Source: Enoplolaimus lenunculus | Taxonomy: Eukaryota > Nematoda > Enoplea > Enoplida > Thoracostomopsidae | Length of the DNA: 64,000 nt | Reading direction: 5' to 3' | NCBI GenBank assembly: GCA_030248215.1 | Contig: JASANG010002236.1 | Location: 47,292 to 111,291, forward strand | In this document: one piece after another, positions 21,136 through 32,158 of the stretch | Layout of the letters: each line of letters starts with the position of its first letter | How positions within the stretch are numbered: the first letter of the stretch is position 1 | Program-made: the position numbers and the translations under genes | Notes under the pieces: generated by a model | Databases searched by the model: none | Seen by the model: only the letters and a program-made list of their open reading frames with translations | What the model was told of the DNA's origin: nothing

Positions 21136-22476
21136 ATATGTATTGTGCCCCAAACAGCGATTTGCCCTAGTTCACAACTGGAACGTTCCAAACGACAACT
21201 GCTAACAACTGCTGAAATGCACGCTGAGTTTGATTGATTGTTCAAGTTTAACAATATTCGAGAAAACTGACTTGCACAATAATTATTGAGCGAAGCGAAA
21301 CTCCGAGCGAAGCTCGGAGTTTTGCGAAGCGTTATATGTTTTTACTTGGGGGTCGAAAGGTGGACGTTCGTCCGTCCGTCTGTCCGTCCGAAAAGTATCT
21401 CAGGAACGGCTGAACCGATTTTGATAAACTTTTTTTTGTTTGAAAGCCAATTATCCTGGGGTGTCAACCTCGCATTGGGGTTTTAAAACTTTAAGCTGTT
21501 TATTAGCTACAGGCTAATTTGCATAATTAATTAAGCCTAAATTAGTACTTTCCACAATATTTCACTAATTATTACAGTTAGAAGCAATCTAATTTTAGCA
21601 TTAAAGGGTTTTGAGTGCGAGGAATCTGCGTAGACTGTCTACAAACCTCCAAAACCGATGATTGAGCAGTTAGCTAATAGATCATTTGCATATTAGCATA
21701 GGTTATAAGCCTAAATTAGGACTTTTTACAATATTTCACTAATTATTAAGGTTAAAAGCAATATAATTTCAGCACTAAAGGGTTTTTAGGTGCATGGAAT
21801 TTGAATAAATAGTTTACAAACATCCAAAACCGATAATTGAATAGTTGGCTAATAACTAATTTGCATATTAGCTTAACTGACAAGGCAAAACTAGGACTTT
21901 TTAAATTATTTCAATAATTTTTAGGGTTCACTGAAGGTTTTTGGGTGCGAGGAATATGAATAAATTGTTTACAAACCTACAAAACCGATAATTGAATAGT
22001 TAGCTAATAGTTAATTTGCATATTAGCTTAATTGACAAGACAAAATTAAAACTTTTTAAATTATTCCAAAAATTATAGGGTGGCTGAAGGGTTTTTGGGT
22101 GCGAGGAATCTGAGGAAATTGCTTACAAACCTCCAAAACCGATAAATGAATAGTTAGCTAATAACTAATTGGCATATTACCTTAATTGCTTACGTGTGTT
22201 CGAGCTTCGCTCAGTAACTGTAGTCCCACTACGACTGGTATATGCCTTTATTTTCCTGTAAACCTTATTTATTTTTTAGTTTACAAATAGGGTGAGGACA
22301 TATAATTATTGTGCAACTCAGTTTTCAGCCAAGTCTGAACAACTAATGAAAAATCAAAGAGTGCAATCCAGCAGCTGTTTGGTCTGTACAATTGTTTGGG
22401 CAACCCCGAACAGCAATAGTCGTTTGGAACTTCCCAGTTGTCAACCGGGGCTAATAGCAGTTTGGGTACGACATAT
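21136..22476. mobile_element. Foldback element interrupted at its loop
   Basis: The left arm (21136-21284) reads GTGCCCCAAACAGC, then TTCCAAACGACAACTGC, then GCACAATAATTAT. The right arm (about 22303-22476) carries the inverse blocks in reverse order and ends GCAGTTTGGGTACGACATAT. The hairpin element at 21284-22222 sits between the arms. Confidence 0.6.
21284..22222 (+). mobile_element. GAGCGAAGC hairpin element with internal ~175-bp tandem repeats, copy 1
   Basis: The ends are TTATTGAGCGAAGC and GCTTCGCTCAGTAA. The 5' part has a strong hairpin (CTCCGAGCGAAGCTCGGAG), a CGTCCGTCCGTCTGTCCG tract and the phrase AACGGCTGAACCGATTTTGA. Then come four tandem units of 155-175 bp (landmarks GCCTAAATTAGTACTTT, AAGGGTTTTTGGGTGCGAGG, CCAAAACCGATAATTGA). 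No coding capacity was recognised. Confidence 0.7.
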
Positions 22477-22589
22477 GTTCTAAAATAAATCATGAATACG
22501 CTCATGGGGAATCGAATGTCAGTTTCTCAAACCTTTTGTTTTAAGCGAGGAGTGCAATATCGAGCTCTGGAGGGAATCTTCTACCTTGT

Positions 22590-22700
22590 ATTAAGGGCTA
22601 TGTTCGTTGGAGTTGCACTTTACCCGCGAGTAAACAAGGGATGGGAAGGAATTTTTGATGCGAGTATTATACCCGCGGGTAAGAAATCCGCGGTGAAAAT
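22590..22700. repeat. Small palindromic repeat with ACCCGCGGGT
   Basis: GTTGCACTTTACCCGCGAGT followed by ATACCCGCGGGTAAG. Similar TTTACCCGCG blocks occur at 36640-36785 and 58370-58450, which suggests a dispersed element with unclear ends. Confidence 0.4.
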
Positions 22701-22875
22701 TAGCCAATCTTTATCCACCAAAATTTGAATAACAAATGAAAAATATGTCATGAAAATCTTTTTTCATAACATTTTGTTATTTTCAAACCGGTGGCTACTT
22801 TACAAGGCTTCGAATATACCACAATCTAAAAGTATTTAAGAAAATTTATTTTTTGTAAAGTTGCATAATTATAAC

Positions 22876-23081
22876 GGCTCAGGTTACTTTAAGGGCGTCC
22901 AGGTTTCTGGTGGGCTCATAAAAGAGTAGGTTTAGATTCTAGATTACAATTTTTGCTTGGGCTTAGGCTTAGGATTAATAGGATTAGGTTAGGAACACAG
23001 TTTTGCAACGCTTAGGCCTTTAAGGCTCTGGCTTAGGAATACGCTTAATCTACTGCTATGCCCCTTAAAGTAACATTGGCC
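22876..23081 (+). mobile_element. GGCC-family MITE with exact 8-bp duplication
   Basis: 206 bp from GGCTCAGGTTACTTTAAGGG to CCTTAAAGTAACATTGGCC. The duplication ATTATAAC is exact at 22868-22875 and 23082-23089. Confidence 0.92.
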
Positions 23082-23325
23082 ATTATAACTGTTTCCTAAC
23101 ATTGCAGTTGTGTGGGGAACGAAATAAGGGCCTAAATCCTGCACAACCCCAACACCAGAAGTTATTATTATAGAGTGCAAAGGAGGCAGAGCGATAAGGG
23201 ATGGAACAAAAGGGCAATTCCCGCATTTTGAATAAGGGCATTTTCTCAAGCCCAAGGAAAGCTTTCTCAATCGATTTCCACCGGATCTTTTTTATTGCAA
23301 GGTGAACTATAACTGTGGCATGCAG

Positions 23326-23500
23326 TCCCGGATCCAGGATCTCAAAATGGGGGGGGGCCAAAATTTCACAGGTAATAAACTTATTTTTGACCCACACACA
23401 AACGATGAACTATTGCCATAAAATTGGCATATAATTTTTATCGAGATGCTGTTGGGGGGGCCACGGCCGGGGTGGCCCCCCGTGGATTCGCCATTGGGCA
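23326..23500. mobile_element. Probable small hAT-like relic (GGATCCAGGATCTC type)
   Basis: CCCGGATCCAGGATCTCAAA followed by a G-run, then a second G-run and CCCCGTGGATTCGCCA. Similar GGATCCAG or GAATCCAG remnants with G-rich neighbours occur near 38113, 45053 and 54977. Confidence 0.35.
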
Positions 23501-23706
23501 TGTGTTTGGGTTTTTGCTCGGCTCCAATGCAAAATCATGTATTTTTCATTTTTCCGTTCGAAAACCGTCAATATTTTTTGCATTAATTGCTGACCTGTTC
23601 TGTTGTAGGATCAATCATGCTTTAAAATTGCTAACAGGATATGTTTTTAAACTCGCATGCTAGAATACGAACGCCATTTTAATGCTAAATCTTTATACAG
23701 AATCTT

Positions 23707-24515
23707 TATTGAGCGAAGCGAAACTCCGAGCGAAGCTCGAAGTTTCGCGAAGCGTTTTATGTTTTGTACTTGGGGGTCGAAAGGTGGATGTCCGTCCGTC
23801 CGTCTGTCCGTCTGTCCGTCCGAAAAGAATCTCAGGAACGGCTGAACCAATTTGGATAAACTTTTTTTGTTTGAAAGCCAATTATCCTGGGGTGTTAATC
23901 TCGCATTGGGGTTTTAAAATTTTAAGCCGTTTATTAGCTAGAGGCTAATTTGCATAATTAATTAAGCCTAAATTAGGACTTTCCACAATATTTCACTAAT
24001 TATTACAGTTAGAAGCCATCTAATTTTAGCATTAAAGGGTTTTTGGGTGCGAGGAATCTGCGTAGACTGTTTACAAATCTCCAAAACGGATGATTGAGCA
24101 GTTAGCTAATATATAATTTGCATATTACCATAGTTTATACGCCTAAATTAGGACTTTTTACCATATTTCACTGATTATTAAGGTTAAAAGCAATATAATT
24201 TCATCACTAAAGGGTTTTTAGGTGCGAGGAATTTGAATAAATTGTTTACAAACCTCCATAACCGATAATTGAATAGTTAGCTGATAGCTAATTTGCATAT
24301 TAGCTTAATTGACCAGGCAAAATTAGGACTTTTTAAATTATTTCTATAATTATTAAGGTTAAAAGCAACATAATTTCAGCACTAAAGGGTTTTTAGGTGC
24401 GAGGAATCTGAATAAATTGTTTACAAACGTCTAAAACCAATAATTGAGTAGTTAGCTAAAAGATAATTTGCATATTAGCATAGTTTATAAGCCTAAATTA
24501 GGACTTTTTACAATA
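23707..24515 (+). mobile_element. GAGCGAAGC hairpin element, copy 2
   Basis: Closely matches 21284-22222 from TTATTGAGCGAAGCGAAACT through the CCGTCCGTCTGTCCG tract and four tandem internal units. The right terminus is missing where other sequence begins after ATATTTCACTT. Confidence 0.75.
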
Positions 24516-24565
24516 TTTCACTTACGACCCCGATGTTGTTTGAATGGTATATGGCTAGGGCTACT

Positions 24566-24722
24566 CAGTACCTACTGGAGCAGGCTAGGGTGCCCCCCAA
24601 GTTCCGGACTGGCTACCCCTTGCGGTGATCAAAATATTTTTAAAATTGTTTATAATCTTGTTAACGTGAAGGCCTGTCTGTGAAATAGCTCAATCCTATG
24701 GTGGCTGGCTGCTCCGGCCCTG
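24566..24722 (-). mobile_element. hAT-like MITE (CAGGGCCGGAGCAG group)
   Basis: The right end CTGCTCCGGCCCTG is clear. The left end is CAGTACCTACTGGAGCAG with a small disruption. G- and C-rich sub-terminal runs are as in 16093-16264. Confidence 0.6.
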
Positions 24723-24958
24723 GGACTATAGCACTGCAACCGCAAACAAAAATCATAGCTGTTGTGCTTGCGCGGGAAATTCAAGTTGCACTGTTGTTAA
24801 TAACTGGTTCCAGTCAGCCGCGAAAAAACAGCGCTTGTTTTTTTTAATATTTTTCTATTGCAATACTGGAGCTTCAGATTTGTAGTGTGCTGAAGTTGTT
24901 ACTGTTTGTATACATTCGAGTAAAGCTTTATATTATTGTTGATACGGAGACGCGTACG

Positions 24959-24991
24959 ATGAGCGAAGAGAACAAAGAAAACCAGCTGTTG
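24959..24991 (+). CDS. KEN-protein exon 1
   Basis: Encodes MSEENKENQLL and ends directly at a strong GTAAGT donor. The ATG is the first in this frame. Confidence 0.5.
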
Positions 24992-27900
24992 GTAAGTGTT
25001 AGCTGTATAATGTTTCCGTTGTGCCTCGTTGATCGCCTTCTGTTCCGAAATTTGTGGGAGGCGTAAAAATGCACGATTAATGGCTGAGAAAAATTTTTCA
25101 TTCGCTGCGCTCGTTGGCTAATAAGTTTTTGCGCTCGCTGGCTAAAAATTTTAACGTATAGAAGGTTACTCTTTCGGAACTAAATCCTACCTACGCTACG
25201 CGTATGTCCGTAACCAACTCACGTTGCTAGGAAAGGCTGGATAATTTTTAGGAATGGCATACAAAGGTTTGCGATGATTTACAAGCAAGTTTGAAACGTT
25301 TCTAGGGGGGGGGGGGCAAAAATTTTCCAGGGTGCTGATCTGATCCGTATGTAATGATCGTTTCAAAGGGTTCCCAGAAGATTTTGAAAGATTTTGCATT
25401 TGTGGCACCAATTTAACCAGTGTTCAAACCAAAACATAATTTTGCTAGAATCGGAGCCGGAGTTCGATTTTCGTGCCTGAATCGGAACTATAACTTAAAT
25501 GGTAACTTTTACGTATTTATTTATTTCTGCGGCTGTTCGTCGAACTCAAGTTAATCATGACAGAAAAAGACACATTGATACCTGGGCCAGTATTCTCAAA
25601 TGAGAAGAATATCTATCACCAGTTAGCGATAGGTTTTCTAATTGACGAATTCCTGCGATTGTGGATCCAAAAAATGGCACAGAAATAGAGCAAATCAAAT
25701 TCGAAAAATGTGCTGTATTTCAAACCTCCATCATGCACTGGTTCGAAAGTTACAAGACCTATCATCAACTGGTGATAGGTGCTACACACATTTAAGAATA
25801 CGGGCCCTGGAGTATCCTTCGTCCTGCGACTATTATTTCGCATCCAAAAATACAGTATTGTGGACTATATAGCATGTTTGCTGTCCAAACTCTAACTGTA
25901 AATGGACGCCAATCTTCAGTGACAAACTTGATGTCTTTAATTTATGTTTTAGCTGTCAAAAAATAGTTGTTTTAGCATGGCAAAAAAGACTCAATCGATT
26001 CGACCCCGGCAATCAAACGTAGTCGCGTAACGAGGACGCGACAAAAACGGTTCGCCAACAGTTCAAATAAACCGTCATATGCCACAACTCCAGTCTCCGG
26101 TGCTCAAAGGTAAAAACTGTGGTGCGATTAGCTTCCCCACGCGGTGATTACCAAAACTCATTGTTACGCGTTCCCATGTACCGATATCGATGCCAGCAGG
26201 AGGGCGTCCAGGGTTGTTATACTAATACTAACGTTATTGTTGTTGGTGGTGATAATTATTGATCTCGATATAAATATAAGTTTGAATCAAATAAAGCTCT
26301 CCTTTCAAGACATTAATTTCAGGGGTCTTTTCCGATATCCCACCAGCTTGCGCTAACCCAAAAATGGTTCGATTTTGAAATTTTTTTGCATATTTGTGCT
26401 TCTCTTGACCTCCCCTGACCATTCCACGAGTAAATTTGAAACAATTTGTGTCAAAAAGTTTAACAAATTATGTACATACCATTTTACGCAGCATGCGGAG
26501 GTGAGTCGAATGGTGCTAAATTTTCTGCAATCAGAAGATTGGTTAACGAATTGTGGTCAAATAACTGATTTGGCACCGCACCGCATGGTTGATCGTGAAC
26601 TTAGTGAGGGACCTCATAGGGCTTCTTTAGTGTCTACTTTTCATAGCTTGTATGAATTTTGGTATCCTTCCATCATACCAGGTTGTGTTTTCAACTTTAA
26701 AGAGGTGAGGGCTATAACAAAGGCTGGGCCCGAGCAGTCACCTTCCATTCCCCTTTTGGGAGACCCCCACCCTAGCCTGCTCCGGCACTGAGAAAAGGTA
26801 ACCTTTGAGCCCGAATCATTAAGAATTCATACTCATAATTAGGATACGCAAGCAAATAGACGTCAAACATTCCATTTGAGACCAGGGTGGCAACAGAGGT
26901 TCAAATTTGGATTCTGCTAAAATTTGCGGTTCGAATTCGAATTCGGTTGTGAAAACGCCGAATCCAACTATGTTAGGCAATATGTTTTTTATTTTTAAGT
27001 AATAAATAATTTTAAGTAACTTGTTATATACATCAATACTTTTTGTTTTAGGTTACAAATATCATAACTGAGTTCGGGACAAAATATATTAATATTTAAA
27101 AGTTTGGCGGCTGGCATTTCGTTGATATTCTGAAACAAATTATAGATATATCTGAAATTTGTAACATGCAACGTTCGGCTTCGGATTCGACAAACTAGCA
27201 TTGGATTCGAATTCGGCTAAATCTTTTACCCGATGCTAACCTGTTTGGGACCATTACCGACAATCAGCGTGCTTAGCGTACATAAATGGTTGCTGGGCCA
27301 AAGAATGTTCGTAAAGAGTTTGACAATTACCCTTATTTTATTCGGATTATTACAACACCAGGTAATACCTTACGGTACGGCATATATAATATGTACACAT
27401 TTTTGCTGTCTATGCAATATGTGTCACTTATACCTATATTTTTCATTTTTTTCAGAAGAAAAACGGTAAAGCTTGCTAACTCAACGGTAAATATCCAGTT
27501 TATTTGTTTTTTAAATTTCTTTGCTGTGATTTCTGTTACTGATGTGACCCGAATAAGAGGGGGACTGATATTTATTTGGCCTCTCTAGAAGGTACCCTTC
27601 CACCCGTTATTCGGTTACGGACTGTTATTTTTTTAACCCACACTCCACCACCCTTCGTTACTGATATATCCGGTACTGCAATTATCCGTTGAATTAAACT
27701 TTTATTTGTGTCAATAGCTTGAGCGATAATGCAAGATTAAACTTAGGTATGTACTTTCAAAACTTAAGAAGTACGCTTCAAAGTTTTGAACTGAACTTTA
27801 TGGAGTCTAATTAGGGTTTATGGAGTCTATCCGCTTACCGACTCTTACTAGGGATACGGACTCCTATTGATTGGGACTCAAAAATGGGGATCCATCTTAT

Positions 27901-30892
27901 TCGGGTCACTACAGTAAATTATTATAGCACTGAAAACTCCTTTCAGCGTTTAATGCATCGAATGTTTTCCTAATTTTGCTGCAGTACAGTTTTTTAATAA
28001 ATTACCGGTAATGTTGCAAACTGAATTTGATGGGTTGTCTTAGTTTAAACTGTTACTGTTCTAAGTCTAAAATAGAAATTTTTTGTGTGACAATGTCGGA
28101 TGTTACCAACCAACAGACACCCTAAATCAGTATTACATTCGTCAATACAAGTTATCCGTACAGTCAGAAAATTTCTAGTTGCGATTCCGATTACAATTCC
28201 AGTATAAATTTGCTGTTCCGATACCAATATAATCCAGTTCCGCTTTGCGCCCTGATTACAACTATGGAATGGAGTTTTTTTTCAGAAGCCGAGAAAGAAA
28301 GTATTTTGCCCAATGGCAACAGCAGTGAAACAATGCTCAACATATCTGGTGCTCGACAAAGTACGAAAAAGGCTTGTGTTTCGCGATTGGTTTTCACCAG
28401 TAAGTTGAAATAAACGTTTGCATAAAGTGTTCAGTAAGTTAATGAAACTTTTAACGCCTAATTGTGATTAAGCATACTCCTAAGCCTAAGCATTGAGAAA
28501 AGTGTAAGCCTAGGCGTATTATGCCCAAACCTAAAGTTAAGCAAAAAGTGTGGTCTAAAATCTGAGGCTGATTTTTGAAGTGTCTGTAAAAGTGACATGG
28601 GTCGCTATAACAAAATAGTGAACAATGACTACGACCCGAGACTTCGGAGCTATCGTAACGTCTTAGAAATACCTTGTTTGATTACGGTAGATGCCGTATT
28701 GCAAAGCTGCGGTACTGCACAAACACCTCATCGAATACGCGTTTCGTATCTGCTCTAACATTGAAACGTGTCAACTCTGTAGACAATTTGCAGTCGTTAC
28801 TGTAGAAATTTTCGCAAGTATACACTCACCGTTATGATGGATTCCAGAGTGCTGACAGAGGAGATTAGTCAGTCCGTTTCAGAGCAGAAAAGTTTACTAA
28901 CATTTCGTTCAAGACGTCCAAACTATGGTTCGGATACAACCTTAAATATTTTGGAACATAAATGAACAAAACTTGAACGGTTTATGCGAATTATTAACAT
29001 AACTTAGTGATATTTCTCGACGCGAATTATTAAAATAAGTTAGTGATCGTTTTCGGTACGGTCGCACCACTAACAACAGTTCTACTGTAGTGAACCGAAT
29101 ACGAGTGGGAATGACAAATATTTATTTCACCGCGAGCGTATCGTGGTTCCGAACTGTTATTTCTCAATGCAGCTCCAGTTATTTGGACGACACACCGCTA
29201 ACTAAATGCGAACTATTTTCTACGGTTTGAGTGAATTATTTTAAGAATACACTTTTCACACTTGAGTATGCTGTTATGAATGTACGTTGCAGTATACGTT
29301 CTGAATAAATTTTGTACTGAACTTCTCAGTTGGTTATGGAAGCATTTGCGCAATCTAATTAGGGTCTCTAATTGACGTTTATAAACACGAATGGGTAGTT
29401 CATCTCGGATGTCATGGGGTTGATGATCCCCATGTGTTGCGGGCTGGAGTGCGGTGGGGATCAATTGAAAACTATCGGAGATGCCCACATCGCTGTGGGG
29501 TTAAAAAAATATGCCCACATCGCTGTTGGGCAGGGTGCAACCGGAATTACAATTTACCGGAACCGGAATTTGAAAATTTTACCGGAACCGGAACCGGAAA
29601 GTGAAAAATGCATTTCACCAAAAAATCTTATTTTTGCTTTATTATTTGTGAAATAACCTTAGTCGAACATAGGTATTTACTTTATTTGTTGTATTTTAGA
29701 TTTTCATCATCGACTGAAGTGAAATCCACCATCAATGACTTATATTCGGAGTACAAGTGGCTTTCAAAAGAGATTCTTAAAAATTAGCAAAGTTAAGAAA
29801 CGGCCAAATTATAATACCGGAATTTTTAAATCCGGTAAAAATTTACCGGAACCGGAACCGGAAGGTGAAAAAATGCCGGAACCGGAATTCCGGTTGCACC
29901 CTGCTGTTGGGTTAGAAATTTCAATAAGTATACTTTTAGTATGACAATGGTATTCGTAGGTTTATTCACCAGGGCTTTCTACATCTCGGTGAATGTCCAC
30001 GATAGGTTGGATTAATTACCACGAGTCACTGAACATCTCGTATAGGCATGTAGTAAGTTATAGTTTGCAACATTCTTATTAACAGGGGGGCTGCAATAGA
30101 TAGCTCGGCGTAGAAAGCAGAGGATCCGGCTGGCTGACTCTTAGGGATACGCTCCTTACACACACCGCGTAGGTTTTGGACACAAAGCCAAAATTTTGTA
30201 TTAGGATTTAGTATGTGATACCCCCACATAAGTCGGCTTTCACGCCCGGTGCGTTCACGAGGTTTCGATCGCACATATAGGTTGCGAACCCTTCAAAAAT
30301 TTATGGACCACAAATAAATATGTACGACAATTACATATAAGCCTGGTATAGTACGGTGCAATGGTTTACTGGAAAGTGTTACTGTAATTATTAACATGTA
30401 ATATAAATATACTGAATTACATTTGTATTTATAGTCAAATAAGACTCTTCCCACATTTCAACAAGTTGTTACATCCCGCTGAAAAATTACACCCTAAAAT
30501 CCTGTATCCGGCGGTGAACAGTGTTCAAGCCTACAGCCAGATCACCTTGATAGGGTGGCTAAACTTTTTCAGGAGAGGCATACAAGGGTTTTTGATGATT
30601 TACAAGCGAGGTTGAAACTTTTCTAGGGGTGAGCGAAATTCTTGCAGGTGAGTCCTGTGAGACAGTTTTGCGCATTGTTAGACACTTGATTAGTGAATGA
30701 TAAACATTATTCATTCATAAATCTAAACGAAACCTAAGAACATTGATTTTATTGTTTTAGCTACATTGTCAAAGCGCAGTTAAAAATCACAAACACGATG
30801 TCTACGCATTTACAGTTGAAGACACACAGCAGCTGTGTACGGATTTCAAAACGTTCATGATGGTTTCAAGGAAGCATAGAATTTTGGTGTAA
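24959..30892 (+). CDS. Candidate five-exon gene: small basic KEN-motif protein
   Basis: Exons 24959-24991, 25976-26109, 27456-27486, 28286-28399 and 30761-30892 have GT-AG borders and phases 0, 2, 0, 0, and join to 147 residues. The N-terminus MSEENKENQLL contains KEN, the motif recognised by APC/C-Cdh1 in cell-cycle proteins. Residues 13-75 are rich in Lys and Arg. The C-terminus reads HDVYAFTVEDTQQL and ends KHRILV. An AATAAA lies 27 nt after the stop. I do not recognise the family. A short basic chromatin or cell-cycle protein is a guess from composition only. Exons 4 and 5 are each open in a second frame, so the frame choice rests on phase continuity. Confidence 0.5.
25584..25807. mobile_element. 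GGGCTC-family MITE
   Basis: The ends are GGGCCAGTATTCTCAAATG and the inverse TTTAAGAATACGGGCCC, with inner ATCACCAGTTAGCGATAGG against CCTATCATCAACTGGTGATA. It lies in intron 1 of the candidate gene. Relatives are at 34728-34951, about 50627-50867 and 57220-57280. Confidence 0.7.
25976..26109 (+). CDS. KEN-protein exon 2
   Basis: 134 nt open in one frame only, between TTTTAG and GTAAAA. It encodes HGKKDSIDSTPAIKRSRVTR, TRQKRF and NKPSYATTPVSGAQ, with 12 Lys/Arg in about 45 residues. Confidence 0.5.
26337..26788 (-). mobile_element. hAT-like element, CAGTGCCGGAGCAG subgroup (long form)
   Basis: The right end CCTGCTCCGGCACTG is clear. The body shares TTTTGCATATTTGTGCTTCT-type and GTCAAATAACTGATTT blocks with 17615-18060. 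The left end is uncertain. Confidence 0.5.
27456..27486 (+). CDS. KEN-protein exon 3 (31 nt)
   Basis: After TTTTTTCAG it completes an Arg codon and encodes RKTVKLANST before GTAAAT. It restores phase 0, which exon 4 needs. Confidence 0.42.
27539..27914 (-). mobile_element. TA-family MITE
   Basis: 376 bp, CTGATGTGACCCGAATAAGA to ATTCGGGTCACTACAG, TA on each side. Inverse orientation to 18087-18518. Confidence 0.9.
28286..28399 (+). CDS. KEN-protein exon 4
   Basis: 114 nt between TTTTTTTTCAG and GTAAGT. Phase 0 gives KPRKKVFCPMATAVKQCSTY, then LVLDKVRKRLVFRDWFSP. The +2 frame is also open, so the translation is the less certain part. Confidence 0.42.
28464..28607. mobile_element. Degenerate GGCC-family MITE
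   Basis: CTAAGCCTAAGC-type runs followed by GTGTCTGTAAAAGTGACATG, a drifted version of the family's right end. Confidence 0.35.
29090..29400 (-). mobile_element. TA-family MITE, old copy
   Basis: The left end TGTAGTGAACCGAATACGAG is recognisable, with GACAAATATTTATTTCACC and ACTGTTATTT blocks as in the inverse-oriented copies. The far end is not seen. Confidence 0.55.
29531..29903. mobile_element. hAT-like MITE (CAGGGTGCAACCGG) with exact 8-bp duplication
   Basis: 373 bp with ends CAGGGTGCAACCGGAATT and AATTCCGGTTGCACCCTG. The duplication CTGTTGGG is exact at 29523-29530 and 29904-29911. The sub-terminal regions are runs of ACCGGAACCGG. This is the cleanest copy of the family in the window. 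Confidence 0.95.
30761..30892 (+). CDS. KEN-protein terminal exon
   Basis: After TTATTGTTTTAG, phase 0 encodes LHCQSAVKNHKHDVYAFTVE, DTQQLCTDFKTFMMV and SRKHRILV, then TAA. Confidence 0.45.
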   Translation, partial: LHCQSAVKNHKHDVYAFTVEDTQQLCTDFKTFMMVSRKHRILV

Positions 30893-30918
30893 ATGATATT
30901 TCCTTGTGTGTCCTATAT

Positions 30919-30924
30919 AATAAA
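30919..30924 (+). promoter_or_regulatory. Poly(A) signal after the KEN-protein gene
   Basis: AATAAA 27 nt past the stop codon, the spacing expected for a short 3' UTR. Confidence 0.5.
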
Positions 30925-32158
30925 TAAGTATGCTACTTAATACAAAAATTAAAAGTATCAGATTGCTAGTGCATGGTGTCACGGTAGTTATACTTCAGAT
31001 TGCGAAATTTTTGCAAATGTCGACATTTTAGCACTTATACACTTTTGTTTCACAAACGTAAGCCTCGCCTTAACCCTAAGTTATGCCAAAATGTGAAAAT
31101 TTCGAAAACTGTAAACAGAAAGTCTACAAGAGCCTAAATTACATAGCTATATTCTAGACTGCTGCACGGTTACTAGCTATTGGAAATCGTATTGGACTCG
31201 AGACTATGCGAGTTATCGCAATTTGCGTAACACTCACTTGTACGTCATTTTTACGCTCATTCAGTTACTGGTCCAATGTAGTATTATAACGCTGTTTTTG
31301 TCGTCTTTATGATTGAAATGAGTGCATTCATTGGTTTTGTTTTAAAGTTGTGGTCTTTTCAAATTTGCTCAACTTATTTGTTAGTATCAATGATGTTGCT
31401 TGGGTACTTTGAACTAAAGAACTGCAACATATTTTTGGAATGTATGTATATAAGTTGTGTTGTTTTTGACATTCGACTTTAGAACTTTTTAAGCATTTTG
31501 GAAGGTCTCTAATGTATACCATACGGTTTCAACTTTTATTCACTAAGTGGATTTATGCTCTTGTAGACTGTCCAAATTCATGGTTAAATCTTGATTTGGG
31601 CTTAGGTTATAATAAACATATTTCTAAGCGTAAGGATAAGCCTATACCTAAGTATAAAGAAAGATAAGCCTATACCTGAGCATATGCAAAACATTAGTCA
31701 AAAGCTTAAGCTACTCTATCATGCCAGTGCCACGGAAACACGGTTTGCCCGTGATCTGGCTATACATGGGGCCGTTATACATAAACATTTTCCTTAGCTT
31801 AAGCGCCAATGATTGAAAAACTGCGCAAGAGCTTGGATGGCTTTCGAGTAACGCGGCTATTTTATACGCAAAGTTTATGATTGCGAAACGTTGAGAAGTG
31901 CAGTGCTGAAGTTTTCTTTACTTTTTGTTGATATTCGGAAACTTAATTTTTTCTGTTTCTTGCAGATCACAAACCTGATGTTGTACCTAACCATGCATAT
32001 TCGGGTATTTTATAATGTTTATTTGAAAAAATAAATTTTCTTGACGTTTGACGTGTTTTTTATGAGGTTTTATGTGGTAAAATATCTACTGCGCTTAATG
32101 AGCTGCTATCATTCACAATTCGCGTCGGTTTAACTTATAAGTTTGCCATACAGAATAG
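30925..32158. other. Intergenic, no gene recognised
   Basis: It contains scattered CTAAGCCTAAGC-like traces (31590-31710) of decayed GGCC-family elements and nothing else I can support. Confidence 0.4.

Noticed and set aside
21286-21486. Possible helitron 3' hairpin at GAGCGAAGC
   Set aside because: The element has inverse ends at both sides and no CTRR terminus next to the hairpin, so a rolling-circle class is not supported.
23647-23948. Several frames around 23650-23950 with SVRLSVCPSE-like peptides
   Set aside because: They translate the CCGTCCGTCTGTCCG tract of the hairpin element in different frames.
26375-26791. A 138-codon + strand frame
   Set aside because: It coincides with the body of a hAT-like non-autonomous element also present at 17615-18060, and has no transposase signature.
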